Shown: positions 32,029 to 44,229 of the stretch, in pieces
Numbering within the stretch: the first letter of the stretch is position 1
Layout of the letters: every line of letters begins with the position of its first letter
Assembly: GCF_963855985.1 (NCBI RefSeq)
Contig: NC_087104.1
Coordinates: 3,038,001 to 3,102,000, forward strand
From: Ostrinia nubilalis
Lineage: Eukaryota > Arthropoda > Insecta > Lepidoptera > Crambidae
Direction of reading: 5' to 3'
Length of the DNA: 64,000 nt
Made by a program: the position numbers and the translations under genes
The notes under the pieces: generated by a model
What the model saw: only the letters and a program-made list of their open reading frames with translations
What the model was told of the DNA's origin: nothing
Database searches by the model: none

Positions 32029-33428
32029 TTGTATTTAATTTGCAATACGTTTGGAAAGATTCCGAGAACGATTTGTAAAGTTTTCGGGCACATGTTTTGG
32101 CAATGACTTTTCGGTTCGTTTTATAAATCTTTTTGGGGTATTAAGTTTGGTGCATTGTTGATTTTATTACCTTCAATACACTATTTAAGAAATCGGGCAG
32201 CTTCCTTGGCCTATTTGATTTTTTTAAAGCCTTGGATATTTTAAGACCGATGGCGAGACGTTGGAGTATATCTTATGGTAGTTACTGAGTTATTTTGCAA
32301 CAAAATGTATTAGAGACAAACTGAATGAGGACAGGTGAATTTAAAAAACTTTAAAAAACATAGGCACCCTATTCTTGGCAGGAGAAAAGAACACACCAAG
32401 ACAATAGCAGCCTCCGCCAAGGCATAATAGTACAAGTAATTGTTCTAAAGAAGCGTTTTTGTATACGAAAGCGAATGAAAGGAATTATAAACGCTTTGAA
32501 ACGAACCTTTTTGTGGAACTCAAGTAAAATTTTAGTTGCTCAAGAAATCTAAGAAGTCGTAATGAGTTTCTGCTTTAAACATTATTTTACGAGTCGCCAA
32601 TTCGATTCAAATTATTTGAGTAATAGCCAAAAGTTGGTATTTAGCCAGTAATTATTGTTATTTACGTAAATGCTGCTATTTAACTTTAAATATACTTGCT
32701 AAACAAATGTTTTAAACGCGAAAGTTTGGGTGGATGGATGGATAAGTTACTCCTGAAAAGAAAATAACCTACCATTGAAATCTACACACACACATTCTAT
32801 AAACATCCAACATCCATCACACATCCTTAATAAAATTTAAACCAGCTGTTTTGTCACGTTCACATGCAGGGCTAACTAAACTTTTCTTCGATATTATTTA
32901 CTCCGGAACTATTTAAGGTGTTTTACCTTTGTCGAAGTACTGCTTATTCGGAGTAGAGTAAAGTAATATCAAAATGAAATTGTTTGTGTCGCAGTAACGT
33001 AATTTCGAAGTAACGTTTGTCGGAGTTCAATTTTTGAGCCCGCATACGGTTTTCGCAGGTTGAAAATATGGCCTCGGCCACCTAATTCACTAACCATTTA
33101 TCTGAGCCATCACCAATTTTCCGCCGATATTTATTTAAAATGATAAATAAGTGTTAGCCGCTGGCGCGCTTGGCAGATGGCCAAGTTATCTAATTTATCT
33201 GTTAGCTGCCATGACGGGCGTTTACGGTCACTGCCGCTCTGAAGGCTGTCCAATTATGTACTGCCTGTGTACTGCTCTGTTTTATTATGTCGTAAAGTTA
33301 TATAGAGGAATCCTCCAAGAATACACATTGTTTTAAACTGGGAACACCGACGTGTTGGCATGTGAAGTGCTGTTGAAGAAAGTTTATCGTTGTCATAAAA
33401 TTAATATGAATAAAGTGCAAATTCAGAT
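32029..33428. other. AT-rich spacer, nothing recognised
   Basis: No long ORF, no tRNA-like fold and no repeat I can name. Confidence 0.4.
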
Positions 33429-33613
33429 TGAGGGTTTTCGCGAATGAAAAATCCGCCAGATGGCAATATGTGGACGCGAGGTCCAAATGCTGCATGATTG
33501 GTTATTTTTGACATGACATTGACAGATATGTCAAAATCCACCAATCACGCAGCAGTCAGACCCCACATCCACGTCCCGCCATCTAGCGGATCTTTCATTC
33601 GCGAAAACCCTCA
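33429..33613. mobile_element. MITE with TGAGGGTTTTCGCGA ends (complete copy)
   Basis: Ends TGAGGGTTTTCGCGAATGAAA and its inverse enclose 185 bp with an internal TTTGACATGACATTGACA. Half-copies at 40231-40337 and 53470-53568 share the right half. Confidence 0.75.
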
Positions 33614-34620
33614 TTGGGATAGATTTTTTTAATTATAAAACTTGAAACACAAATGGCCAGCTACGTAAGTTGATGCTGTGCCACAAAAGGAGAAAATATT
33701 GTTGAATTATAATCCGGGCGTTTTCAAGGGTGAATGAATAGGCACTTACAGGGCAGATAATTAAGTACCATCCTAAACTGTATCTCATTTAACACCAGGT
33801 GCGATTGCGGTCAAATACCTGGCTTGTTATGCATAAAAAATTGGTCATCAACTGACCACGTGGAAGAAAACAACATGCTCGACTTGTTGTTAGTAGTGTA
33901 TTATAGATCCGGTATTAGAGTGATCATATCCAAACCAATAATCGAATAGAACGTAGAAAAGCTACTTGTTTTGTTCTCAGTTAAAAACTCACGTATCCCA
34001 TATCGATTTCAGAAACAATGCCACGCAAAAAGGCAAGAAAATTCATTTCCTACGGCGACCTGCCGAGCATTTCGGCATTTTAATATTGCCAAAATACCGT
34101 AGATTTTCGACGCTTGAATTAAAATAACAACAGTTCAGATCTAGGTTATATAACAAAGGTCAGGTTTACCCGCCCCAAAACATTTGGTACTGACCTACCG
34201 GTATAAAGCTGAGTCGGCGACCTGGTAAATGCCAGCCTTTGACACAAACTATGTGCTAGGTAAAGCACAGAGACACTAAAGCCAGTTTAATTAACCTATT
34301 CTCCTTTGACTAGGGTATATTACCCAGTATAAAGCTGAGAAAAAGGGAAAACGGTTAGATTAACCTGATTCGCATCTTAGGTAAAACTTATATTATATTA
34401 CCGGGTTAATAGCACACGGAAAATTATGGAGAGCTTAATAAAATTAAAACATTTTAAAATTCTAATGTTTTAAGTCACTGCTACGGAGTGCTACGAGCCA
34501 CGAATCTCGTAGCTCTGAAATATTCGTAGTACGAGCCAATACTCGTAGTACAGTAGCTTTAAATCTGAAACTAATGGAAGATGCATCAGTTTCTTTACAT
34601 TATTTACTTTTTGTTTCCCT
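33614..34620. other. Spacer with CTACG words
   Basis: 34482-34556 contains GCTACGGAGTGCTACGAGCC and inverted GTAC words related to the 18952-19612 repeat. The rest is unremarkable. Confidence 0.4.
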
Positions 34621-35097
34621 ATTTTGAAGGTCTATTCCACTTTGATCACCTGGCTTTGATGACCCAGGTGATCAAAGTCCACTTTCAGCGACAATTTAGT
34701 GTCCTTTGATCACCCACGGATACTATGCTCTGGGTGATCAAAGTGGACTCCAGTTAAATTATTATTTTAGTGTCCTTTGATCACCTATAAATAAATTATA
34801 CCTCTGAGTAGTCACCTACATGTCCAATTTGTTTGTTGCGGTTTTTAGAAAATATCAAAAATGTTATAAAACAAAATATGTAAGTATAACAATTGGATAT
34901 GTGACTATTCAAAGGAGGTGTGATTTGTATGTAGGTGATCAAATGACACTAAAATAATAATTTAACTGGAGTTCACTTTGATCACCCAGGGCATAGATAC
35001 GTGGGTGATCAAAGGACACTAAATTGTCGCTGGAAGTGGACTTTGATCACCTGGGTCATCAAAGCCAGGTGATCAAAGTGGAATAGACCATTTTGAA
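34621..35097. mobile_element. 461-bp foldback element with TTTGATCACC words (copy 2)
   Basis: 34629-35089 is almost one long inverted repeat: each arm of about 200 bp begins GGTCTATTCCACTTTGATCACC and contains several TTTGATCACC/GGTGATCAAA copies. A perfect 8-bp ATTTTGAA duplication flanks it (34621-34628, 35090-35097). No coding capacity. The 8-bp duplication suggests hAT-like transposition. Confidence 0.88.
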
Positions 35098-36450
35098 GGG
35101 TTGTGAAAAAAGCTTCGCCCCGAGAAGTGTACTTAAAAACAAGATATTATATACAGTCGACAGATAGACTATATTTTCGTTGTAAAATTGCATCTGTTAC
35201 AACAATATTAACGATGCACAGTGCTAAGCTCGATATTCTCTTATCTCTACATAATTAATTATTCAAATAACATAATACCGCAGGTGCCAACTGCTACCTA
35301 GACGAATTGCACCACACTATTGTACATATAACTTCCATTATCACATCGTTACATAAACGACAGTGCCATTTGCATCGTATCTACTCGATATTATATCGAG
35401 TAGCATATCGATACCGTTATTGAATAGCCAGTGGCCATTGAATAGGATGATTACCGAATTGGGCGAGTATTGATACTGACATATTAATAGTAACAGTGTA
35501 TTGAAACATACTGTGTGTGATAGGTCAAACTAGCGAGATATGACCCGTATTGTAATGAGCAAGTAATTGTTTTAACGCGATTGTCATACGCTCTGTGTCA
35601 TTTATGAGCATGTAATTTAATTTTGTAACGCTGTTTTTACTCAAGTGCAGCAGAAATGGTGAGCTATAACAAAATATGAAGTGGCTTGACTCACGGAAAA
35701 TGATAAATTTAAGTTTTGAAATGAATTAAAATGTGTCTGTTTTTAACGCAGCTTTTACAACTTGATTAAGTAGGTACAGAGTACACGGTGTTACTTTGCC
35801 GTATTCACAGAGTTAAAAGTAACGAATAATACCTACCTAATTGTGTATGTAAGTAGATAAACAAGAGATTCCCATAAAAAAGAACATTTGTAAATTTGGT
35901 TTTGCAGTGAAAATGTTAAGGAATTCTTTTTTACTGATTTGTGTTCAGTGTCGTCGTCATCAGTTACCTCTGTAAATATGACAAGAATGCTAAGTTCTGT
36001 AAAAATGACACCGTGTATGTAAAGAGCCCAAATTGGAGTTAGATTTAATTTATAGAATCTAGGTTACATGCTTAATTCCTATCGGAGTATCAAGTAAATT
36101 GACTCTAGTTATAAAGACACCAACAGATATTGTTCTCAATATTTCCCTTCCCAAGTTCCCATCGAATGTAATTTTGAATCCTCTCTGTTGCAATAATTTT
36201 CCTTCTGATTCCCCTTTTGTGCGAGTAAAGACGCCGATCTCGATTACCAATAAAACCCGCAGAGTTGGAGCTAATATCTACGTAATACGTATTTGAACTA
36301 CGAAACTACCTATAAATAAAGTGCAGGAATGTTTCTGACAGGCCGAATCGAACGACATAAATCCGAATGTAGTAGAATTGTTATAATTTGGTCGCGTTAT
36401 TGGAATTTAACACCTTTGCTGCGGCAGTAACTTTCTAATACTTTCCATTC
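35098..36450. other. AT-rich spacer
   Basis: GATATTATATCGAGTAGCATATCGAT (35389 on) is a local inverted-repeat cluster. Nothing else recognised. Confidence 0.4.
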
Positions 36451-36454
36451 CTTC

Positions 36455-37365
36455 GGTACAAGGTCAGTAAACCTGGTATTAAAACTTACATTGTGGCGGC
36501 ACAAGGCTTAAAGACCTTGTAATATTTAAGATATATGAATTTTATTTTTGGCTTCATGTTAATAGATATTGTGTTTTTTTTCTTTGAATATTAATAATAA
36601 TAATGCATTTATTGACATACACCTGAAGGCGTTCGTGAATAACTTGTTTAGTATAAAAGTTATAGCTGTATTCAAAATACAAGGCTTATGCACCCTGTGC
36701 CGCACTGAAGTAGGGAAGTCTGGTGGGTATTCTAGGGATGTGAAATACAAATATCGATAGTTTAAATTAAGTTTTAATAAAAATTTAAAAAAGTAACAAA
36801 CAAAGATGTTTTAATAATTTAGTCTAAATATTTTACAAATAAGACATACATGCATAAATACTTAAATAAGCTATATTTAAAGAAAACATAATTATTTAAT
36901 AACATTTAGTTACAACTTCAAATGTTTGTCACGAAAAACATTATTTAAATTAGCAATAAATCGTGTAGCAAATTAAATTATAATCAATTTGCAGTTTTGA
37001 TTTTGTTTGTTTCTCTTGACACCATGTCGACATGTGCGTTTCTTACGAATGCGAGGCAACACTGGCTGCACGAAGCTAGCGTGGGGTGCGGTACCAGGTG
37101 CGCAGGGTACAAGGTGCTTCGACCTGGTTTCGCATTGTGAAGACATTTTATTACTTCCGTGCGGTACCAGGTCTAAAAACCTGGTATTAAGGTAGGTACA
37201 TCATTACATTCTATTTTAAGAATACATCATAGATATATATTCATCACTTTCCTACACCGGACCCAATTGAAGTTATGCCTTTCGCACGACAAGGAAGACT
37301 ATAATTTTCTTAGCCGCACGGTAAGCGAGACGTACACAAGGTCTATAGACCTGGTTTCGCACTCA
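36455..37365. repeat. Dispersed ACCTGGT/AAGGTCT palindromic words
   Basis: ACCAGGTCTAAAAACCTGGT (about 37163), AAGGTCTATAGACCTGGTTT (about 37339), GACCTGGTTTCGCA (about 37115) and CAAGGTCAGTAAACCTGGT (about 36460) recur. They look like scattered ends of one unclassified repeat. Confidence 0.35.
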
Positions 37366-37806
37366 ACGTGTTAACACGTTCACAACCTTTGCGTTTTAAA
37401 TAAATTAGTTGTATCTATATGGTTTTTATTAAACTCAAAAGTTAACTAGAGTCGGAGTGTCGTCAATTTTATACGAGATTTCGCCAGTGTTATTTATGTA
37501 TGTGAACAATGTGGAACCAAATGCGAAAATCAAAGGTCTTAGCCCGGCGAATGTTTTCCCTCAATACGTCATTCTATGCCATTAAAAATATAATACCAAC
37601 GAAAATACCGTTCGTTTTTATGTCGCAACATATGGCGTGCACGAAAAAATTCGTGCAATTCACCTTTACGTTCATTTTACGACGTGGGAGCGATTGACCC
37701 GCCGCATTTGGGTTCGATTTCCGACCAACTTTTTGCCAGTCACTGCAGAAAGCCAAAGCAAAGAATAATGTAACTATAGGTATAAAAACGATAGTCATTT
37801 AGGCCA

Positions 37807-38639
37807 CCTGAATGTCTCCAACTTCCTCATTGGCCCTAGAGCAATTCCAAGTATACCATCAATAAAAGCCTAATTAGAGTCATCAAACCTCTCAGTCATT
37901 CAATTAGAGCCATTAGAACTTCATAACTATGAGTTGTTTTCTATGTGTAAGCTGAGGACACGTGTCTCCAGCTGACACATCTGTATCTTCGTAAATATTT
38001 ATGCTACGATAATGTATTATACCTCAAAAATTACAGTCGAATCCAAATAGTAGGCTTTCCACTTTTCAAGACTTTAGCTCAAATACTGTTAAAACCACGA
38101 TCAAAAAACTATGTGCGAGCTGGAGTACCGTGTCTCCAGCTTACACATCTGTATCTTCGTAAATATTTAAGCTACATCAATGTTTTATATCTCATAAATT
38201 AAAGTCGAATAAAAAAACCCGACTTCAATTCTTTCAAAGCTTTATTTCGAACCGTTTTCGAACTACGAACCGATACGTATGTGTAAGCTGGTGACACGTA
38301 ACACACGGTGGATTATTAAAACCGTATAAGTTAGAGTTGCGTTTTAAAGATCAAATAATTCGTTATAATTAAAGTACACACGAGACATAATTTCAAATCT
38401 CTAGGCCTCTTAGTTTCAGAATTAAAAGCCAAAAACTATTTTCCCGCCAAATAATTCAAATAATATGGGTCGACTGCGACGTTGCCGTTCCGTGCGTCCA
38501 CTAGAGCAGTCGAATTTGAACCTAAAAACTAGTACTGTTTGAATCATTTTTATTTGTAGTTTAAATCATTTAATTTCGATTATAAGAATTTTAGACTAGG
38601 AGCCGGCTGATTTCTGTATTGAGTACTTAATAACCTATA
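37807..38639 (+). repeat. 833-bp dispersed repeat, copy A
   Basis: Starts CCTGAATGTCTCC and ends near TAATAACCTATA. It has an inverted partner of the same length at 49066-49898 with only scattered differences. It contains two to three imperfect internal repeats of a unit with GTGTCTCCAGCT and ATCTGTATCTTCGTAAATATTT. No ORF. Class unknown. Confidence 0.85.
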
Positions 38640-39175
38640 TTTTATTAATAAGAAAAAGCTAGGTAAAACAAAATTATATTTTAATATACAAGTATAATAA
38701 CGAACTTGTTTCCAAAGACTCAAATATTTGTGGCGTTTCTAAACGCAACCACTTTAATTTTTATTTAAATACCGTGAAGTCCCACGATTCTGCCACGTCA
38801 AGTGGCAAAAATGGGCAACAAGCAACAACTATACAGGGTGGAAACGTTAAGTGATCTCACTCGATTATTTCTTAACTATACAAGATATTAAAAAACTGGT
38901 TACTGATCCTGAAAGTGCTTAATGAGCTCTTTCAAACGGTACCAATAATAAGTTACAGAATAAACTGGATCTATCTGAAAATTCAATGTTTCCAGCTTCC
39001 ATACTAAATGTATGCCAGACCAGGCCTGGCTCACTCCGTGCGGTACATCCGATAATTACCTACAGCGAAGCGCCCCGCCGGCGGGTATTATATCAGTCGA
39101 GTGTCACGCGCGCGCCCGTCAGGACGCTGGCGTGCGTTGTAGTACCTAATTCTATGATCGAAGTATTATTTAAAA

Positions 39176-39282
39176 ATGGACATAAAGAGAAAGAAATATT
39201 ATTGTGCGGCGTTCGGGTGTTTAAATTCGAAAAGAAATCTACCGGATTTATCTTTTTTTTCCCTTCCCAAAGATACTGAAAG
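39176..39282 (+). CDS. THAP zinc-finger N-terminal exon of a transposase
   Basis: ATG at 39176. The product starts M-D-I-K-R-K-K-Y-Y-C-A-A-F-G-C-L-N-S, the N-terminal cysteine pair of a C2CH THAP finger, and continues L-S-F-F-S-L-P-K-D-T-E-R, matching the conserved S-F-x-x-F-P-K-D-x-x-R of THAP domains. It ends at a GT donor (GTATGT at 39283). THAP fingers bind the ends of P-type transposons. No catalytic exon is visible within the element, so the gene is incomplete. Confidence 0.65.
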
Positions 39283-39359
39283 GTATGTTGACCATGTAGG
39301 TAGTCAATAATTCTTAGGATAGTATAGGAACCTAACCTACCATGACTATTGCTCAGAAT

Positions 39360-39436
39360 GCGTTCGTTCGTTTCAGCCAAAATAAATGACGTCCACTGCT
39401 GGAAAAAGGCCTCTTCCAAGGTTTTCCATAATGAAT
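39360..39436 (-). repeat. RTE-like LINE 3' fragment inside the THAP element
   Basis: CGTTCGTTCGTTTCAGCC tail and GTCCACTGCTGGAAAAAGG mark the (CGAA)n subfamily in minus orientation. Confidence 0.75.
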
Positions 39437-40230
39437 GCGTACTTACCTACATACGTACCTCATTACAAATAAGTAGATTAATTATTTTTTTACTAGACAC
39501 TACTAGACAGCAACCCTAACAGCGTAAGAAGAGTTCAGAGGCACGCGATAGAAAGAGACAAAACTTGTAGGTGAATAAAATTGTAGGTACGTAGTGCTGT
39601 GCGAGCTGAATTCCACTGTATCGCGTCGTAGCAAGACTCGCATTTATTTAAATCGTCTTGCGGAGTAATCCTTCTGTACCTGTACTATTACTTATTCTGT
39701 GGCCAGACACACAATATTAGAAGTGTAATTTTTTTAATTTAATAATAAATACTTAAAATAAACTCGTAAATTGTATTCTTATTTTAAATTATTAATGAAA
39801 AACATTGGTTTTAGGCTTTACTTGCTATAATATTGTCAAGAGATGAGTGTCATGACTGTGGTAGTACTAAATGTATGGAAGAAGGAAACATTGAATTTTT
39901 GGTTAGATCCAGTTTATTCTGTAACCTATTATTGATACCATTGGATAGAGCTTGTGAAGCACTTTTAGAATCAGTAATCAGTTTTACGATATCATATGTA
40001 GTTTTTAAAATAATGTGACTTTACCAAATGTATGGAAGCTGGAAACATTGAAGTTTCGGATAGATCCAGTTTATTCTGTAACCTATTATTAATACCGTTT
40101 GATAGAGCTCATGAAGCACTTTCAGGATCAATAACTAGGTTATTGATATCTTGTATAGTTTAGAAATAATCGAGTGAGATCACTTATCGTTTCCACCCTG
40201 TATTTTGCTCTATGGTTACAAACAGATTTT

Positions 40231-40337
40231 GCATGACATTGACAGATATGTCAAAATCCACCAATCACGCAGCATTTGGACCTCGCGTCTACGTATTGCC
40301 ATCTGGCGGATTTTCCAATCGCGAAAGCCCTCATTGA
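40231..40337. repeat. Half-copy of the TGAGGGTTTTCGCGA MITE
   Basis: Matches the right half of 33429-33613 (ACATTGACAGATATGTCAAA through GCGAAAGCCCTCATTG), directly beside the THAP element. Confidence 0.65.
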
Positions 40338-40540
40338 ATTCTTCTTCTTTTGTTGAAAAAAAAAAAATTAACAACATTAACATAACAAATCACAATCACT
40401 ACTAAGACATCACAAAATAGACGAAACACAGCATTTGCACAGAATTGGCCGTAAGGATCTATATCCATAGCCGTAAAACTTGTATTAAAAAAAAAGATGA
40501 CAGTTGACTGCTGAGGTTGACTGCAATATTGAGAAACAGT

Positions 40541-40700
40541 CAGTGTTGCCAGAAGGTTACTTTTGTAACCTTTTAGCTGATTTTTGAACTGCTTTGGTTT
40601 ACTTTTAGGTTACACTAATGAAAAGGTTACTTTTAGGTGATTTAGTTAGTAAAATATGATTTATCTGTGGTAATTAAATAGATTAATTAGATTTACGAAT
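40541..40700 (+). repeat. hAT-end-like fragment
   Basis: Begins CAGTGTTGCCAGAAGG, like the hAT terminus at 13510, followed by repeated GGTTAC words. No partner end was found nearby, so it is a fragment or a chance match. Confidence 0.35.
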
Positions 40701-40755
40701 CTCTGATGGATGAGTGATACCCGACCCGAGGTTTCCGCCAACTGGGACCGCAATC

Positions 40756-41546
40756 AACTAGGACCGCGGTCCCAATCGCCAGATCAGTAAAAATTAAATA
40801 CTTTTCTGGGACCATTCATAAAGGACAATGACCAAAAATGTATGGAGTGTGGTCCAAATGTCAACCACCACCTATGTAGTAAAATAGTCTACTAAATACT
40901 GATTCATTATAACCAAACCGCAATCAAAAATATGCTGTCAGTAAAAAGTTATGACTGAATGAAAAGTCATGTTTTTACCTTTTCATCTGAAAATTAATGT
41001 TCTTGATATCATTCTATCCTTCGCACATTTCGGATTAATCTATGCATATTATGTCATGTCGCTTAGTGTGCCGTGTTAGATTCTCGCTAAAAGAAAAAAA
41101 AAACTCAGAAGAAAGACAACAATATTGGAATTATGGTCGGGTGGTCGCTGCTCCGCCCCTATTGGTTGTAGGGTGATGTTATATAACCTAAAACCATCCT
41201 TGATAAATGGGCTATCCATAACAAAAATAATTTTTCAAATCGGACCAGTAGTTCCTGAGATTAGCGCGTAAACTACTACAATTTTTCATACAGTCATAAC
41301 TTTTTACTGACAGTTTATTTATTTTTCGTCCCATACTGAAAGTTAATCTCTATTTAATGGACCATAAGCCAATATAGGTCTCATTAGTGGTGGACATTTG
41401 GACCACTTTTGGTCATTGTCCTTTTAGTACGATACCGATTTTGGCTTGAATAATATATTTTTTTAAGTTATCTATGAGTGAACCTAGTCGCTGGAAGAAA
41501 AATATTTAATTTTTATCGATCCAGCGACTGGGACCACTGTCCCAGT
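40756..41546. mobile_element. MITE with AACTGGGACxGxGGTCCCA ends
   Basis: The left end (AACTAGGACCGCGGTCCCA) and right end (inverse of AACTGGGACAGTGGTCCCA) are imperfect inverted copies. Similarity resumes inside (AAAATTAAATA, AAGGACAATGACCAAAA). Non-coding, old. Confidence 0.6.
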
Positions 41547-42412
41547 TAATGGACAACACGCATAAGTTGTAATATTAAGTTAAATTATGACTTAATTTAA
41601 AGTTTAGATCACACACATTACACTAGTTTTTATTTCACCTCAATCCATCCAGTATTACCGAAGATAGAGCCTCGAGAAGTTTACGGACTTTTTAAAATTT
41701 TCAAAAATTTCCAATATTCGCGCGTGACGTCACAACATGATTTTGCAGCCCCCGCGCGTTAACCCATTTACCACTTTTTGTCTTTTTCCAACTAAAATAA
41801 AATTTTACCTAACTGACAACTGTTGTTAGTTGTCATCGTTCAATCTAGGCGCTAAAAAGTAACCATTATTATGCCACCTATTGCCAATTTTGTGCACTAT
41901 GAAGCCATTTTTACATTTATGCACTTAAATATAAATTTTCTGGAAAAATAACCAAGTTTGTGTCTCTGTGCTCAATAACGAGTAAATAGTCCAGTTATTT
42001 GTTAATTTTACTTGGAAAGTTTTCCGGAATTTTTGAAAATTGGTGAATAAATAGATTTCGCTATGTTCTTTCCGAATTTTGTGACCTCGTTTATAGAAGC
42101 GCGCGCGCCCGCCTTATTGAAAAAAATCCGACTTAAAAAGGTTTTTGACAACTACTTTTTTCATTTTATAATTTTTGGGACATAGACAAGCTAAGAAGCT
42201 TTGATAAATGTAATAAATTTCATGTAATGTAAGTTAAATAGATTTAGAGTTGTGAAACAGTCAAATTAATGTACCTGCTAAATTGCGAGTTCTTTTTTCT
42301 TTGATCATGGCAGGACACGCTGCCGGGTGTCCTAAATATGCTGAAGTATAAAAAAATTCGCGTTGCTGAAGTATACATTTTTTTTTGTCTTGTTTGTTTC
42401 TACATTACATAA

Positions 42413-42770
42413 TTGTATCCTACCTACTAATATTAAAAATGCGAAAGTTTGGATGTCTGGAAGTTTAAAATAAAGTAAAGTAATGTTCATTTCTCACCAA
42501 CATAACAGATAATATTATGATAACAAACAATCAGGAAAAACAAAAAGTAAGAATGTTGGTGGGTTGATACCTGAACTAGGAAGATTCCTGTGTCTCAGGT
42601 TTGTTACTCTTTCACGCAAAAAGTACTCAACGGATTTGGTTGAAACTGTACAATATTATTGTTTTGTTTGTAACCCAGATTAACATATAGGCTATAATTT
42701 AAGCCGATCTGTGACACTAAATTTCACGCGGGTGAAGCCGCAGGCAAAAGCTAGTCGTGAAATAAATAGG
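42413..42770 (+). repeat. Lepidopteran-type short repeat (CCTACCTACTAATATT…GCAAAAGCTAGT)
   Basis: Has the start CCTACCTACTAATATTAAAA, TGTTACTCTTTCACGC in the middle and CGGGTGAAGCCGCAGGC towards the end, a pattern I know from many lepidopteran non-coding repeats. Related pieces lie at 48830-48998 and 55085-55670. Confidence 0.6.
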
Positions 42771-42782
42771 AAAGTTTAAGGT

Positions 42783-43200
42783 TCTGAAACGTGGTCGCTT
42801 ACTATGGGCCTCATAAGAAGGCTCAAGGTCACCCAAAGGGTGATGGAGCGGGCTATGCTCGGGGTTTCCCTGCGTGATCGAATCAGAAATGAGGAGATCC
42901 GCAGGAGAACCAAAGTGACCGACATAGCATGCAGAATTGCTAAAATCAAGTGGCAGTGGGCGGGACACTAGCTCGTAGAGACGATGGCCATTAGGGCAGA
43001 AAATTTTTTGAGTGGCGACCACGGGCTGGAAGACGTAGCGTGGGCAGGCCTCCTACTAGGTGGACCGACGATCTGGTAAAGGTCGCGGGAAGAACCTGAA
43101 TGCGGGCAGCGCAGGACTGTTCATTATGAAAAACCTATGGAAAACCCAAAGGCCTCTCGCCTTTGTCCAGCAGTGAACGTCATTTGGCTGTAACGACGAA
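42783..43200 (+). repeat. Degenerate RTE-like LINE 3' fragment
   Basis: About 400 bp matching 22446-22850 with a stop (CACTAGCTCG) and small deletions. Confidence 0.8.
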
Positions 43201-43465
43201 ATAGGAAAGAATGTAACTATCAAAAATCTTCTCTAAGGCAGCATTTTTCCAATTTCGCAACGAGCGCGGCAATCACACTTAACTAACAGACTAACAGAGA
43301 GCATAGCGAAATCTATTTTAATCACCAATTTTCAAAACTCTCGGAACACTTTCCAGGTAACCACGTTAATTTGTACCAAACGACTGGAATATAATTAAAT
43401 TGATATAAAAATTTGGGTACATCTTCTCAAAAACAAAAGAACTGGTGCTAAAAGGGTTAAGTGAC

Positions 43466-44046
43466 GTTTTGACATTTGTAGAGGGCCTTGTAGAAGGGGA
43501 GGTTATGGTGCTGAATGTGGATTAACTCGAGTGTCATAGTAACTTATTAGACTGCTAAGCTTGATGATAAAAAGAAAAATATTTTATTCAATGTACGATG
43601 GTACGATGATATAGAAGTCCGAACTGCAGTTGTCACGTTGCATTGCTTGCTGAAAAAGTTTAGTTTATTTTTTCATTAAATGATAGCTATAGGTGTACCA
43701 GAATCTCATGGCAAACAAAAATATTGGAAAAGTGTGTCTTTCATATGGCAAATTTCTATGGCTTTATTGTCACCTGTCAAAGTAAATCAAGTGAACTGTC
43801 AGTCGCTGCAGAAATTTTGTAATCTCTTCATGCCTATTTGTTATTTTTGTGAAAAAGTCGAAAAAGCTCAAGCAAGTCATATTGTTTTCAATGTGTATTG
43901 TAAAATAAGGCATAATTCAAAGTCAATCTTTGATTTTAAAGCGCGTCGTTGAGTTGACAGTAAGTTGGAGTGAAATTTGATACATTTAGTTTATTACCTA
44001 ACTGCGTCAGAAGGAGGGTTTTTTTAAATATTATTCTTATAATATA
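43466..44046. other. Spacer
   Basis: A 90-codon open frame at 43680-43952 has no recognisable domain and is probably chance. Confidence 0.4.
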
Positions 44047-44118
44047 TACTGTTTAAACAAAACGTGGGATTTTTTTAAATCTCAATTTAAAAAAATCCCA
44101 CGTTTTGTTTAAACAGTA
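44047..44118. repeat. Perfect 34-bp-arm palindrome with 4-nt loop
   Basis: 44047-44080 and 44085-44118 are exact inverse complements around CTCA. The arm contains GTTTAAACAAAACGTGGGAT and ends in a run of seven T and AAAT. On its own it would form a very stable cruciform or hairpin. Confidence 0.9.
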
Positions 44119-44229
44119 AACGAAAAAAAAGTGACTTGAAAATGGAATACAAAATGATAAGGTATGGTAAATGATAAGTCTTTATCAATGAAGAAGCAGA
44201 AGTTCAATTTCATGTGTCTTCCATCTAGG

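Larger units (their letters stand above)
38832..40202 (+). mobile_element. 1.4-kb transposon with ~170-bp inverted termini and a THAP exon
   Basis: 38834-40200 begins CAGGGTGGAAACG and ends CGTTTCCACCCTG with TA outside both ends. Inverted similarity extends about 170 bp inward from each end. A third copy of the terminal sequence (about 39863-40010) lies in direct repeat beside the right end. The middle holds a THAP-type exon and a later LINE insertion. THAP-bearing transposases are best known from P elements, which make 8-bp duplications. The TA here leaves the superfamily open. Confidence 0.75.
41756..43465. mobile_element. Old inverted-repeat element with nested insertions
   Basis: Segments near 42005-42066 and 43307-43363 are imperfect inverted copies (ATAGATTTCGCTATG with CATAGCGAAATCTATT, and GAAAATTGGTGA with TCACCAATTTTC). 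The interior holds a SINE-like repeat (42413-42770) and a LINE fragment (42783-43200). Outer limits are approximate. Confidence 0.45.

Noticed and set aside
43680..43952. 90-codon frame as a gene
   Set aside because: AT-rich, no domain, no coding-like composition.
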